Shown: in pieces, positions 1 through 8,298 of the stretch
Layout: each line of letters opens with the position of its first letter
Position numbering within the stretch: position 1 is the first letter of the stretch
Assembly: GCA_965232815.1 (NCBI GenBank)
Contig: OZ247427.1
Coordinates: forward strand, 2,666,001-2,730,000
Reading direction: 5' to 3'
Source: Bin87 sp026710825
GTDB lineage: Bacteria; Chloroflexota; Dehalococcoidia; Lucifugimonadales; UBA3495
DNA length: 64,000 bases
Translations under genes and position numbers: made by a program
The notes under the pieces: model-generated
What the model was told of the DNA's origin: nothing
The model's input: the letters and a program-made list of their open reading frames with translations, nothing else
The model's database searches: none

Positions 1-208
1 CCGCCTGGCCGCCGGTCACAGTGTATTCTGGCCGGCCCGCAAGGGTGTTCGCCAAAGTGCTTTTTCCAGAACCGTTGGGACCCATAATTGCGTGGATCTC
101 GCCGGGTCGAACGGTGAGATCGACTCCCCGAAGGATTTCCTGCTCGTCGATGGACACATGAAGGTCCCGCACTTCGAGAATCGGGACGTGGTCGTTAGGG
201 GTGGTCAT
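1..208 (-). CDS. sufC: Fe-S cluster assembly ATPase SufC (partial, N-terminal part)
   Basis: Only the first 69 codons are present; the gene continues beyond the left edge. The translation runs from MTTPNDH through a typical ABC nucleotide-binding start and contains a complete Walker A motif, GPNGSGKST, around residues 43-51. SufC is the cytoplasmic ATPase that, with SufB and SufD, forms the scaffold on which Fe-S clusters are built. It lies 52 bases downstream of sufB on the same strand, which is the usual order and indicates co-transcription. The start is the ATG complementary to 206-208; the short, charged N-terminus fits the family. Confidence 0.9.
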   Translation of the reverse strand, partial: MTTPNDHVPILEVRDLHVSIDEQEILRGVDLTVRPGEIHAIMGPNGSGKSTLANTLAGRPEYTVTGGQA

Positions 209-260
209 CAAAGTTCCTTGATTCGTTTTGTCAACAAACGGTGCCATCGGGACGGTTTTT

Positions 261-1733
261 CTATCCCACTGTTCCTTCCAGGCTAACCTTGAGCAACTGC
301 GACGCTTCCATGGCGAACTCAAACGGCAGTTCCTGGAAAATCCCACGACAGAATCCGTTGATGATCATGAAATGAGCGTCCTCGACGCCGATTCCGCGCT
401 GCTGGAGGTAAAAAAGCTGGTCGTCGGAAACTTTCGAGGTAGTGGCTTCGTGTTCCATTTGGGCCGATTGGTTCTTGACCTCGATGTAGGGGACTGTGTG
501 AGCGCCACATTTATCGCCCACCAGCAGCGAGTCGCACTGAGTGAAGTTTTTGGCGCCATGCGCAGTCGGGTTGATCTTCACCAATCCCCGGTAGGTCTGC
601 TGCCCCTGACCGGCTGAGATTCCCTTGGCGACGATGGTGCTGCGAGTGTTCTTGCCAACGTGGATCATTTTCGTGCCGGTGTCAGCCTGCTGCCAGTTAT
701 TGACGAGCGCCACCGAATAGAATTCTCCGACAGAATTATCGCCCTGCAAAATGACGCTGGGGTATTTCCAAGTGATGGCAGATCCGGTCTCGACTTGGGT
801 CCACGAGATTTTGGAGTCGTTGCCGGCGCACTTCCCGCGCTTGGTAACGAAGTTGTAGACTCCGCCCTGCCCGTCTTTGTCGCCGGGATACCAGTTTTGC
901 AACGTGCTGTATTTGATCTCTGCGCCTTCCATGGCCACCAGTTCGACCACGGCCGCGTGCAATTGGCTGGTTTTCCGCATCGGAGCCGTGCAACCTTCGA
1001 GGTAGCTCACATACGCGCCTTCGTCAGCAACGATCAACGTACGCTCGAACTGGCCGCTATCCGCTTGGTTGATGCGGAAGTAGGTCATCAATTCAATCGG
1101 ACACCGAACGCCCGGCGGGATGTACGCGAACGAACCGTCGGAGAACACCGCGGAATTCAACGTGGCGTAGAAGTTGTCCGCGTAGGGGACGACCGAACCC
1201 AGGTATTTCTGCACCAGTTCAGGGTGTTTCTGGACCGCTTCGCTCATCGAGCAGAAGATCACGCCGGCTTTTTCCAATTGCTCCTGATAGGTGGTAGCTA
1301 CTGAAACGCTGTCCAGGACGGCATCAACCGCTATCCCTGCCAACCGTGCTTGTTCCTCAAGAGGGATGCCGAGTTTGTTGAAGGCTTCCAGTACTTCAGG
1401 GTCCACCTCATCCAGGCTTTTCGGTCCATCGTCGGCGGACTTAGGAGCGGCGTAATAGTGCATGTCCTGGAAATCTATGGGCGGGTACTCAACATTCGCC
1501 CACGTGGGTTCCGCGTAGTTCTGCCTGCTCCAGAATCGGTAAGCTTTCAGGCGCCATTCCATCATCCATTCGGGCTCATTTTTCTTGGCCGAGATCAGGC
1601 GCACCACGTCCTCACTGAGGCCTTTGGGGAAGGCCTCTTCCTCGATATCGATGGTGAAACCCCACTTGTAGTCGGAGTTCAACTCCTCGGCAGTGGTGTC
1701 CCGGGAGATCACACGTTGTGGTTGTGTCGTCAT
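261..1733 (-). CDS. sufB: Fe-S cluster assembly scaffold SufB
   Basis: A 490-residue protein with SufB sequence throughout, close to the usual 470-480 residues. The C-terminal core has the CDSLLVGDKCGAHTVP region. Its second cysteine (about residue 409) matches the conserved SufB cysteine implicated in cluster assembly on the SufBC2D scaffold, and the FCRGIF signature follows. The N-terminus contains the usual YKWGF element. It is the first gene of a suf operon reading off the left edge into sufC, behind a near-consensus promoter at 1817-1845. Clusters made here would serve the many Fe-S proteins in the window (NuoB, NuoI, SdhB, MoaA, PurF). Confidence 0.96.
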   Translation of the reverse strand: MTTQPQRVISRDTTAEELNSDYKWGFTIDIEEEAFPKGLSEDVVRLISAKKNEPEWMMEWRLKAYRFWSRQNYAEPTWANVEYPPIDFQDMHYYAAPKSADDGPKSLDEVDPEVLEAFNKLGIPLEEQARLAGIAVDAVLDSVSVATTYQEQLEKAGVIFCSMSEAVQKHPELVQKYLGSVVPYADNFYATLNSAVFSDGSFAYIPPGVRCPIELMTYFRINQADSGQFERTLIVADEGAYVSYLEGCTAPMRKTSQLHAAVVELVAMEGAEIKYSTLQNWYPGDKDGQGGVYNFVTKRGKCAGNDSKISWTQVETGSAITWKYPSVILQGDNSVGEFYSVALVNNWQQADTGTKMIHVGKNTRSTIVAKGISAGQGQQTYRGLVKINPTAHGAKNFTQCDSLLVGDKCGAHTVPYIEVKNQSAQMEHEATTSKVSDDQLFYLQQRGIGVEDAHFMIINGFCRGIFQELPFEFAMEASQLLKVSLEGTVG

Positions 1734-1816
1734 CGGACGAGCATCCTCCCAACCGGCGGTTTTAGCGGCGTTGACGGCGATGATTTTGTAATTCCCGACT
1801 TAAACGGTCGACAATT

Positions 1817-1845
1817 ATCGTAGACCAGCAGCAGCATCCTGTCAA
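1817..1845 (-). promoter_or_regulatory. sigma-70 promoter of the suf operon
   Basis: On the minus strand TTGACA (1845-1840) is followed after exactly 17 bases by TACGAT (1822-1817). The start site would be near 1810, giving a leader of about 75 bases before sufB. No clear Rrf2/IscR/SufR operator was recognised. Confidence 0.75.
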
Positions 1846-1963
1846 ACACAATCCAAGTCCCCGGATCATGCCAAAAAACACAGTCCCGGGGCCATGCTAA
1901 ACTGGATACATAATCAGTCAAATCCATACTAGACCAAGCTATAACAAAACGAGGAGATACAGC

Positions 1964-2410
1964 ATGAACGCATCGGACATAAAGTTGATCAGGGGATCTT
2001 TCGCCCACGTTGTTCCCATCGCAGACACCGCCGGAGATCTGTTCTATAACCGGCTGTTCGAATTGGATCCGAGCCTGCAGCCCATGTTTCAATCGGACCT
2101 GGAGCGGCAGGGGCGACTGCTCATGAAAATGATCGGAACCGCTGTGGATCACCTGGACGATCTGGCGATGTTGGTTCCGTTGGTGCAAAAACTCGGCGAG
2201 CGCCACCAGACTTACGGCGTGGAACCCGCCCACTACGAAACCGTCGGGTCGGCCTTGATCTGGACCCTGGAACAAGGACTCGGAGAGCATTGCACTCCGG
2301 AAGCGAAACAGGCATGGGCGAATGCTTACGGCCTGCTTTCTGGCGTGATGCAGGAGGCGGCAGGTTATGCCGATGAGCGGTTGGCGGAACCGGCGGCCAT
2401 GCGGGCCTGA
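1964..2410 (+). CDS. single-domain bacterial globin
   Basis: A 148-residue protein with the layout of the Vitreoscilla-type/flavohaemoglobin-like globins. Phe42 in LQPMF fits the CD1 haem-contact phenylalanine. His81 in GERHQTYGV is the likely proximal haem ligand, followed by the family's AHY at 89-91. There is no FAD/NAD reductase domain, so this is a globin alone. Family roles are oxygen binding or nitric oxide detoxification; which applies here cannot be told from sequence. The start has a good GAGGAG ribosome site at 1951-1956, seven bases from the ATG. The gene diverges from the suf operon and stands alone. Confidence 0.9.
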   Translation: MNASDIKLIRGSFAHVVPIADTAGDLFYNRLFELDPSLQPMFQSDLERQGRLLMKMIGTAVDHLDDLAMLVPLVQKLGERHQTYGVEPAHYETVGSALIWTLEQGLGEHCTPEAKQAWANAYGLLSGVMQEAAGYADERLAEPAAMRA

Positions 2411-2574
2411 GGGCCAAGGGAATGTCCTCACAAACGCCGCAATCTCCACGAGGGCGAAACAGCGTGATGGTGCCGAGCCCGACTTCTTGCGAGGTTAGGC
2501 ATTGTCGGTGGTACGAGCGCGGCTCACGGCGACGCCGCCGGGGCGGAATACCATCCTGAGGTGCGGGACGCATG

Positions 2575-2614
2575 GCAGATCGGCGGGCGGCCACGCCATC
2601 GGTCGGCGATCTGC
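2575..2614. repeat. inverted repeat upstream of tatD
   Basis: Perfect 8-base arms, GCAGATCG (2575-2582) and CGATCTGC (2607-2614), enclose 24 bases in the globin-tatD intergenic region (2411-2750). The rest of that 340-base stretch holds the tatD promoter but no gene I can support. The loop is long and there is no T run, so it is not an obvious terminator. Confidence 0.4.
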
Positions 2615-2691
2615 ATTGTTCGACATTCACTCCCAGGTGGCTAGATTCCACGTCGGTTTTGATTCTTCGGGTACGCCGACGGGCATGCCAG

Positions 2692-2700
2692 ATGCTATAA
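2692..2700 (+). promoter_or_regulatory. extended -10 promoter of tatD
   Basis: TGCTATAAT is a perfect extended -10 element (TGn plus TATAAT). No good -35 is seen at 16-18 bases, as expected for this promoter class. The start site would be near 2707, about 45 bases before the tatD ATG. Confidence 0.65.
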
Positions 2701-2750
2701 TTCTGGCGTCAATCCGCCCGCCTCTGCCGGCGCATCCTCGGAGTGCCAGT

Positions 2751-3575
2751 ATGACGTCCAATCCTATTTTCTGCGACGCTCACACCCATCTGGATCAGTA
2801 CGAACAATACGATCCGGCGGAACTTCCCGGAATTCTTCAGCGATCGCAGGAAGCAGGAGTCGGGTTCATCGTCCTGGCCGGGACCACGTTCGAGTCTACC
2901 GAGCGCTGTATTGCGTTGGCTGACCAACACCCCATGTTCTACGCCGGTGTTGGGATACACCCGATGCATGCTGACCATCCCGTCGACGATGCTGCCTACG
3001 CACAGTTGGAATCGCTGGCTCGGGACAATCCCCGCGTAGTGTGTATTTCGGAGGTGGGGTTGGATTACCTGCCCGATTCTCCCAACCATTCGGTCCAAGA
3101 CCAGGTTTTCCGGCAGCATATCCACCTTGCCAAGAGCCTGGACCTGCCGATCATATTCCATTCGAGGGAGTCCCACCCTGAAGTTTTCAAAGTCTTGCGG
3201 GATGAAAACGCTGGGCAAGTAGGTGGCGCCATGCATTATTTCCAGGGGGACCTGGAAACCGCCCGTGCCGCCATTGATTGCGGGTTTTTCATATCCCTCG
3301 CTCGCCCGTTGACCCGGCTGCCCGAACTTCGGGAAGTCGCGCGAACGATTCCACTGGAGCACATGGTCCTGGAAACGGACGCGTACCCGCAGCCTTTCAA
3401 GAAATACCGGCACAATTGGACCGAACCGCGCCACCTCGCCGAGGTTGCCGAATGCCTCGCGTCGGTCAAAGGAATCTCGGTGGAAGAGGTAGCAGAGGTT
3501 ACCACCGCCAACCTCAGCAGGATGCTCAAACTGGAAGTTCCGGAAAATCCGGGAGAACTGGCAACTCCCGCCTAG
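2751..3575 (+). CDS. TatD family metal-dependent DNase
   Basis: A 274-residue TIM-barrel hydrolase of the TatD family (usual length about 260). It begins with the metal-binding DAHTHLDQ motif. It also carries a metal-ligand glutamate region (SEVGLDY), IIFHSR, and near the end LETDAYP, whose aspartate is a conserved ligand. Family members are cytoplasmic metal-dependent 3'-5' exonucleases linked to DNA repair and RNA quality control. The reading frame extends upstream to 2502, but the ATG at 2751 places DAHTH near the N-terminus as usual and lies just downstream of the promoter at 2692. It precedes a Tag-like glycosylase by 33 bases, so the two may form a repair pair. Confidence 0.9.
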   Translation: MTSNPIFCDAHTHLDQYEQYDPAELPGILQRSQEAGVGFIVLAGTTFESTERCIALADQHPMFYAGVGIHPMHADHPVDDAAYAQLESLARDNPRVVCISEVGLDYLPDSPNHSVQDQVFRQHIHLAKSLDLPIIFHSRESHPEVFKVLRDENAGQVGGAMHYFQGDLETARAAIDCGFFISLARPLTRLPELREVARTIPLEHMVLETDAYPQPFKKYRHNWTEPRHLAEVAECLASVKGISVEEVAEVTTANLSRMLKLEVPENPGELATPA

Positions 3576-3608
3576 TCCGCGAACTACGTAAGCCAGGAGA
3601 CACCCCAC

Positions 3609-4037
3609 ATGCCCGACCAACCAGAACATCGACGTCCGGATGCCCCTGAGCAGATCGTCCCGGAGGGTCTGAATGATTATCTGGAAGTCATGACCAAAGC
3701 CGTATTCCAAAGCGGCATGTCATGGCAGGTGGTTAACAGCAAATGGCCGGGATTTAAAGCCGGATTCCAGGAGTTTGACGTCGCCAAAGTCGCCTCGATG
3801 GACGAGTCTGCCATCGACGACTTGGCATCGGACACCCGCATCATCCGAAACCGCAGGAAGATCGTAGCTACCGTTTACAACGCGCAACGGTTGATCGACC
3901 TGGACGAGGAGCATGGGGGAATCCGCAACTATATCCGGTCTCACGGCGACTTCTACGGCGTACTGAAAGACGTCCGAAAGCAGTTCAAATACATGGGAGA
4001 TACCGGGACATATTACTGGATGTACGTGCTGGGGTAA
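3609..4037 (+). CDS. DNA-3-methyladenine glycosylase I (Tag)-like protein, divergent
   Basis: A 142-residue protein aligning with the core of Tag: QSGMSW corresponds to QAGLSW, then F-EFD-KVASM and the IIRNR-KI segment, and near the end FKYMGDTG corresponds to FKFVGTT. Tag excises 3-methyladenine from alkylated DNA. It is shorter than E. coli Tag (about 187). It lacks the N-terminal and C-terminal Cys/His zinc ligands, and at the position of the base-contacting Glu38 it appears to have alanine. It could be a specialised glycosylase with another substrate. It follows tatD by 33 bases on the same strand, consistent with a small repair operon. Confidence 0.72.
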   Translation: MPDQPEHRRPDAPEQIVPEGLNDYLEVMTKAVFQSGMSWQVVNSKWPGFKAGFQEFDVAKVASMDESAIDDLASDTRIIRNRRKIVATVYNAQRLIDLDEEHGGIRNYIRSHGDFYGVLKDVRKQFKYMGDTGTYYWMYVLG

Positions 4038-4142
4038 GAAGTCCCCGACTACGCCGAATTTTGCTCCAGGGGCAAATGACCTTTACGATTGCAGTCCTAC
4101 GCCGCAATCGACGCGATATCGCCTACACCGGAGGCACAGACC

Positions 4143-4733
4143 ATGAGCGTACCAGAGACCTGCCAACTAGCCTTGAAAGAGTGGGCGATTACCGTTGAGG
4201 CATTGGCCGAGGGTGATCAAATCCTGATGATCCGCAAAGGCGGAATTCATGAGGAGAGCAAGGACTTTCGCGTGGTGCATCCGGAATTCCTTTTGTATCC
4301 GACGTACCTGCATCAGCGCGAGGATCTGCTGAAAGATTCTCATCAGCCGAATTTGCAACGCCTGCTGGCGGATAGTCCCAGTGATACCGAGGCGGTAACG
4401 TTCAGTCACTGGGCCAGCGTCCACGAACTTTTGGAGATTGACCGGCTGGACAAGGTGTCGAGTCTGGCGCCGCATCACATCTGGACCGACACATACGCCG
4501 AATCCAGGTTGCATTGGAAACCCATGGTGCCGTTGACGATCATGTTGCTCCGCGTTTACAAAATGGAGAACCCCACGACTGTGCCGTTCATTCCGGAGTA
4601 CGGTGGATGCAAGTCCTGGGTGGACGTCATTCCAACCGTTCGCCTGGGAAAAGCATCGCCGGTGATCGACGACGGTCGGTTTGGGGAGATGGTGGGCGCC
4701 ATTCATGACAGCCTGGGCCTGGTTCCTGCCTAA
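4143..4733 (+). CDS. DUF1802 family protein
   Basis: A 196-residue protein matching the DUF1802 pattern: LALKEWAITVEAL, then IRKGGIHE, followed by FLLYPTYLHQ. No function is established for this family. The ATG at 4143 is chosen over an upstream frame opening at 4089 because GGAGG lies eight bases before it (4130-4134). It is soluble, with no signal peptide or membrane segment. It stands about 105 bases after the Tag-like gene on the same strand, and whether it is co-transcribed is unclear. Confidence 0.75.
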   Translation: MSVPETCQLALKEWAITVEALAEGDQILMIRKGGIHEESKDFRVVHPEFLLYPTYLHQREDLLKDSHQPNLQRLLADSPSDTEAVTFSHWASVHELLEIDRLDKVSSLAPHHIWTDTYAESRLHWKPMVPLTIMLLRVYKMENPTTVPFIPEYGGCKSWVDVIPTVRLGKASPVIDDGRFGEMVGAIHDSLGLVPA

Positions 4734-4826
4734 ACTCCCTAGCTTTCCCCTTTGGTTGGAGTTGTGGAAATTTGCGCTGCGCTGGCGGTGTCAGAACCGC
4801 CTTTGTTCGATTTCCTATTCGACCTG

Positions 4827-5066
4827 ATGGTCGACCCAGTATGTGCAGGAATTGTCGACAGAGATGGCACATGCCGATGTACATCCAACTTCCGATTTCA
4901 TCGCAGTCAATTGGACTCACTCGCATTGGAATGGGCGAGTGAGGAGAATTTGAACTGGCCCGACCGGGTGGCATTGCTGTTGAGACTGGACCAACTGCCC
5001 TGGCACGGCGACCAAATCACATTCCAATGGGACAATGTGGACGAAATCGATTGCCAACCTGGATGA
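4827..5066 (+). CDS. possible small hypothetical protein
   Basis: This is the best coding candidate in the 474-base gap between the DUF1802 and aldo/keto reductase genes (4734-5207). It is a frame of 79 codons from ATG 4827 whose second half reads like protein (acidic, with tryptophans near the end). There is no clear ribosome site and no family is recognised. It may be a gene remnant or non-coding; the rest of the gap shows nothing I can identify. Confidence 0.25.
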   Translation: MVDPVCAGIVDRDGTCRCTSNFRFHRSQLDSLALEWASEENLNWPDRVALLLRLDQLPWHGDQITFQWDNVDEIDCQPG

Positions 5067-5207
5067 TCGTGCAGATGCGTTCTAACTACCTCTAAAAGAT
5101 GGCAAATCTCCGACGGACCCTGCACAACTGATATATCCGCGATGCCCGAATCATGCGCGCAGGTTGTCAAACCCCCGCCCAGAAATGGCCTAGAAGGACT
5201 CGTAACC

Positions 5208-6215
5208 ATGCAATACCGCCAACTTCCTCGAACCGATCTGCTGTTATCAGAGGTGGGCTTCGGCGTTTGGACCGTAGCAACCAACTGGTGGGGCCGAATA
5301 CCGGAAGAGACTCGCCGACAACTTTTGGAGGAGGCCTTCGAACTGGGCATCAATTTCTTCGATACCGCCGACACGTATGGCGACGGTTACGGAGAGGAAG
5401 TGCTCGCGAAGTTCATGGCCCATCGCCGGCACGATATGATCATCGCGACCAAGTTTGGTTACGACATTTACGACCAGACAACGCCGCGTATCGGACACCA
5501 GGAGAGGCCGCAGAAATTCGAACCCGATTTCATCCGGTTCGCGTGTGAACAGTCCCTCCGCCGCCTGAATACCGACTACATCGATCTGTACCAACTGCAC
5601 AACCCACGCATAGCGGCGATCGAGGACGACGACGTCTTTGAGACGCTGGAAGCGCTGAAAGAAGAAGGCAAGATCCGCTACTACGGTTCGGCGCTGGGCC
5701 CCGACATAGGGTGGTTTGAGGAAGGGCAGGCCAGCATGGAGGAAAGGCACGTCAGCAGTTGCCAAATCATTTACAGCATCCTCGAGCAAGATCCGGCCAA
5801 AGATTTCTTCCCCATCGCATCCAAGGAGGAGGTTGGGCTCCTGTCGCGCGTGCCCCACGCCTCGGAAGCGCTGACCGGACGATACGACGAGGCGCCGGAA
5901 TTTGACGAAAATGACCACCGTTCTTACCGCCGTCACCAGTGGCTGAGCGAGGCCTTGATCAAGGTTGACCAAGTCAAGTTCCTGGCGGGGGAGGAGGTCG
6001 GACGCACCATGAGCCAGGCTGCCATTCAGTTTGTGCTGCACCAACCGACGATTACCACCGTATTGCCAAATTTCACCAGCCTGGAGGAACTCAACGAATA
6101 CTCCGCGGCGGTGGAAACCCCGCCAATCACGGAAGGGGATCAGGCAATCATTGACGACCTGTGGGCGAACAATTTTTATACCGGGGAACCGGAGCCAGAG
6201 TTCCGGGAGATCTAA
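5208..6215 (+). CDS. aldo/keto reductase
   Basis: A 335-residue (beta/alpha)8-barrel NAD(P)H-dependent oxidoreductase. The catalytic tetrad is visible as Asp52 and Tyr57 (FDTADTYG), Lys82 (ATKFG) and His131 (YQLHNP). It belongs to the branch acting on small aldehydes, ketones or sugars; the substrate is unknown. The frame is open further upstream, but ATG 5208 gives the usual YRxLPRTDLLLSEVGFG beginning and has AAGGA upstream. It is followed by the hairpin at 6247-6273, which may end its transcript. It stands alone, so context does not narrow the function. Confidence 0.88.
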   Translation: MQYRQLPRTDLLLSEVGFGVWTVATNWWGRIPEETRRQLLEEAFELGINFFDTADTYGDGYGEEVLAKFMAHRRHDMIIATKFGYDIYDQTTPRIGHQERPQKFEPDFIRFACEQSLRRLNTDYIDLYQLHNPRIAAIEDDDVFETLEALKEEGKIRYYGSALGPDIGWFEEGQASMEERHVSSCQIIYSILEQDPAKDFFPIASKEEVGLLSRVPHASEALTGRYDEAPEFDENDHRSYRRHQWLSEALIKVDQVKFLAGEEVGRTMSQAAIQFVLHQPTITTVLPNFTSLEELNEYSAAVETPPITEGDQAIIDDLWANNFYTGEPEPEFREI

Positions 6216-6246
6216 TCGCGTAGTCTGTATGCAACCAGGGACACTA

Positions 6247-6273
6247 GAGGGGCGGATCAGAAATCCGCCCCTC
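6247..6273. repeat. GC-rich intergenic palindrome (possible terminator)
   Basis: An 11-base perfect stem, GAGGGGCGGAT / ATCCGCCCCTC, with a 5-base loop, lies 32 bases after the aldo/keto reductase stop. No T run follows. It belongs to the family of similar palindromes found elsewhere in this window. Confidence 0.75.
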
Positions 6274-6442
6274 AGTCATGAAACCGCCGTTGTGACAAGG
6301 ATCATTGGACCGGCAGGATTCGCGAGAGCAAGGGCATCGGACTGACGGCGTGCCCACACCCCGATGCAGGGTTCAATCGCGAATGGTCAAGTAGTATCGA
6401 ATAACCTCTAAAGACGGCTTGTTTGCGGGGCCCGAATAGCGA

Positions 6443-6464
6443 ATGCTATACTCCCGGATAGCAT
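6443..6464. promoter_or_regulatory. fur promoter with overlapping inverted-repeat operator
   Basis: The extended -10 element TGCTATACT occupies 6444-6452. It is embedded in an inverted repeat, ATGCTAT (6443-6449) and ATAGCAT (6458-6464), separated by 8 bases. The arms extend further as GCG(A) / CGC. A dimeric repressor bound here would cover the -10 and start site, so autoregulation by the Fur-family product just downstream is likely. Binding by Fur itself is inference. Confidence 0.55.
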
Positions 6465-6509
6465 CGCGACGGCTTCCAAGGGGTGCGGGCGGTGCTGTGG
6501 GAGGGTCTC

Positions 6510-6962
6510 ATGATGCAAAATGCAGTGGTTCAACAACTTCGGCAGGGCGGCGTTCGCGTCACGCCTCAGCGCCTGGCGATCGCAGAGGCTGTTCTGAATT
6601 CCACGGACCATCCCACGGTGCAGCAGATACACGAACGGGTGCAGCAACACTTCCCGTCCATGACGCTGGCAACCGTTTATTCCACCCTTGGAGTGTTGTC
6701 CAAAAGCGGTTTGATTCAAGAGCTGCCGTTCGCGAAACAATCACGGTACGAAAGCAACGTTTCACCCCACGTCAACCTGGTGTGCATTGGATGTGGGAAC
6801 ATCGCCGACGCGGACGAAAGCAACGAAACCATCGTCCAGCTGCGCGACCAAGTTTCCTCGGAAACCAGTTTCCAAGTCATGTGGCAACGAATCGATTTCC
6901 ACGGATGGTGCCCAGCCTGCACCGCGGCAGGCATTTTGGAACCCGTAGACACCGGTTCATGA
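6510..6962 (+). CDS. Fur/PerR family metal-dependent transcriptional regulator
   Basis: A 150-residue Fur-family repressor. The N-terminal winged helix includes RVTPQRLAIAEAVL and the recognition-helix region LATVYSTLGVL. The C-terminal half has two CxxC pairs (CIGC and CPAC) forming the structural zinc site, plus HVNLVC. Whether it senses iron, zinc or peroxide cannot be read from the motifs. Two ATG codons are adjacent (6510 and 6513), preceded by GGGAGGG at 6499-6505. Its stop overlaps the next gene's start (ATGA), so they are translationally coupled. Confidence 0.88.
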   Translation: MMQNAVVQQLRQGGVRVTPQRLAIAEAVLNSTDHPTVQQIHERVQQHFPSMTLATVYSTLGVLSKSGLIQELPFAKQSRYESNVSPHVNLVCIGCGNIADADESNETIVQLRDQVSSETSFQVMWQRIDFHGWCPACTAAGILEPVDTGS

Positions 6963-7324
6963 TCAACGAGATTGTGGGCATCACGGTCTGGACCGCCGAT
7001 CTGGACCGAATGCTCCGGTTTTATCGCGATACGCTGCGTCTCCAGCTACACTCGTTTCACGAAGATGAGGGATTTGCAGCCTTCCAGCTAGGGGCGTTGC
7101 GCTTCAACGTGGGGCGACATACTCAGGTGAGCGGCCATTCGCGCGATCCGTTCAGGATGATGCCGCATCTTGGAGTCGACGACATCCATGGGGAGCACGC
7201 GCGATTAACGGCCGAAGGCGTTGAGTTCATACGCGCCCCTGAGCAAGAACACTGGGGCGGTTGGGTTGCGACTTTGAAAGACCCCGACGGCAACGTGCTC
7301 CAGTTACTGCAATTCCCTCTTTGA
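6959..7324 (+). CDS. VOC (glyoxalase/bleomycin-resistance) family protein
   Basis: A 121-residue single vicinal-oxygen-chelate domain. It has the N-terminal GITVWTADLDRMLRFYRDTL pattern, a central PHLGVDDI strand and the closing KDPDGNVLQLLQF motif. VOC proteins bind a divalent metal and act on, or sequester, small molecules such as glutathione or thiol adducts and antibiotics. The substrate here is unknown. The ATG overlaps the fur stop codon by the ATGA arrangement, which suggests it is made together with, and possibly controlled by, that regulator. Confidence 0.85.
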   Translation: MINEIVGITVWTADLDRMLRFYRDTLRLQLHSFHEDEGFAAFQLGALRFNVGRHTQVSGHSRDPFRMMPHLGVDDIHGEHARLTAEGVEFIRAPEQEHWGGWVATLKDPDGNVLQLLQFPL

Positions 7325-7331
7325 GGTCTGT

Positions 7332-7376
7332 AACCGGGTTGCGGTAGAGTCGAAGGCTCCGCAACCGACCCCGGTT
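7332..7376. repeat. two-part hairpin between VOC and flavin reductase genes
   Basis: The inner arms GGTTGCGG (7337-7344) and CCGCAACC (7359-7366) pair perfectly. Outer bases AACCG (7332-7336) and CGGTT (7372-7376) can also pair. It lies just after the VOC stop in the convergent 259-base gap 7325-7583, which shows no gene. No T run follows. Confidence 0.5.
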
Positions 7377-7583
7377 CAATCGCGCCTGTAGACGGGGCCC
7401 AACGTACTCACGGAGCCCGGGCCATTCTTGAACACTGCTCGCCGGCACTCCCCTTCAGACGCGGGGCAGCCTCTCTCGGAGAATGGCAGTACCCACACAC
7501 CCCTGATTCCGGACGCCCTTCTGCGGGCACGTCGAGATGGTTAGCGTCCAAGGATGAATATAGTGCCGTTGGGTCGCTGCAAA

Positions 7584-8243
7584 TCAGTCGGCGACGCGGC
7601 CAGCGGACTCTTCCTCGGGTACGTACGAAGGCCTCACCAATTCGTAGGCATCGTCGGTGTGGCAGTACATATTGCCGGCCAAACGACCCGTGGGACGCAG
7701 CACTTCATGGTTGATGCGGAGACCATTGGGGCCTTCGTACAGGATGTCGTCGCGGACATGCATCCTGACAATCTCGCCGATTATCAGACCGTGAGCGTGG
7801 GGCTGCTCGCCAATATTCACGACCTGCATCAACCGACATTCCATGTTGACCGGGGATTCGAGCACCCTTGGCGCTTTAACGATCTCGCTGGGCGCTTCGG
7901 TCAGGCCGGCAATGTCAAACTCGGAAACGTCGGATGGGTACTCAGCGGCCGTGGCATTCATCGCGGCTGCGATGTCGTCCACTACAACGTTCACCACGTA
8001 CTCACCAGTCTCCTCGATGTTGGTCAACGTGTCCTTGCGCTTGTCCTGCCATCCTGCGGCTTTACGCGACGATGAAAAAATCAGCGTCGGCGGATTGTAG
8101 GCCATGGCGTTGAAGAAACTGTATGGCGCCAAGTTGACGACTCCATCGGTCGATATGGTCGACACGAACGCGATGGGCCTCGGCACCACCACGCCGGTCA
8201 AGATCATGTTGAATCGGTCGAAGTTTTTGGGGTCGATCAGCAT
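7584..8243 (-). CDS. flavin reductase-like FMN-binding protein
   Basis: A 219-residue protein of the flavin-reductase/FMN-binding split-barrel family, recognised from the early PRPIAFVSTISTDGVVNLAPYSFFNAMAY pattern and a later EIVRMHV element. Such proteins bind FMN and reduce flavins or small substrates, often for a partner monooxygenase. The ATG at 8243 was chosen because AGGAG precedes it and because the family normally begins a few residues before the FMN-binding strand; the frame is open to 8447. It faces the CoA-transferase pair across a divergent 172-base region with a TATAAT at 8304-8299. Confidence 0.85.
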   Translation of the reverse strand: MLIDPKNFDRFNMILTGVVVPRPIAFVSTISTDGVVNLAPYSFFNAMAYNPPTLIFSSSRKAAGWQDKRKDTLTNIEETGEYVVNVVVDDIAAAMNATAAEYPSDVSEFDIAGLTEAPSEIVKAPRVLESPVNMECRLMQVVNIGEQPHAHGLIIGEIVRMHVRDDILYEGPNGLRINHEVLRPTGRLAGNMYCHTDDAYELVRPSYVPEEESAGRVAD

Positions 8244-8298
8244 TTTGCAAGGCTCCTGTTGCCCGGAGACAGGTATTGGTGTCAAACGGTTGCGGATG

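Noticed and set aside
228..617. Plus-strand open frame opposite sufB
   Set aside because: It lies wholly opposite clear SufB coding sequence and has no family signature or ribosome site.
5083..6415. Similar AACCTCTAAA-type words near 5085 and 6402
   Set aside because: The match is short and imperfect; chance similarity is as likely as a repeat.
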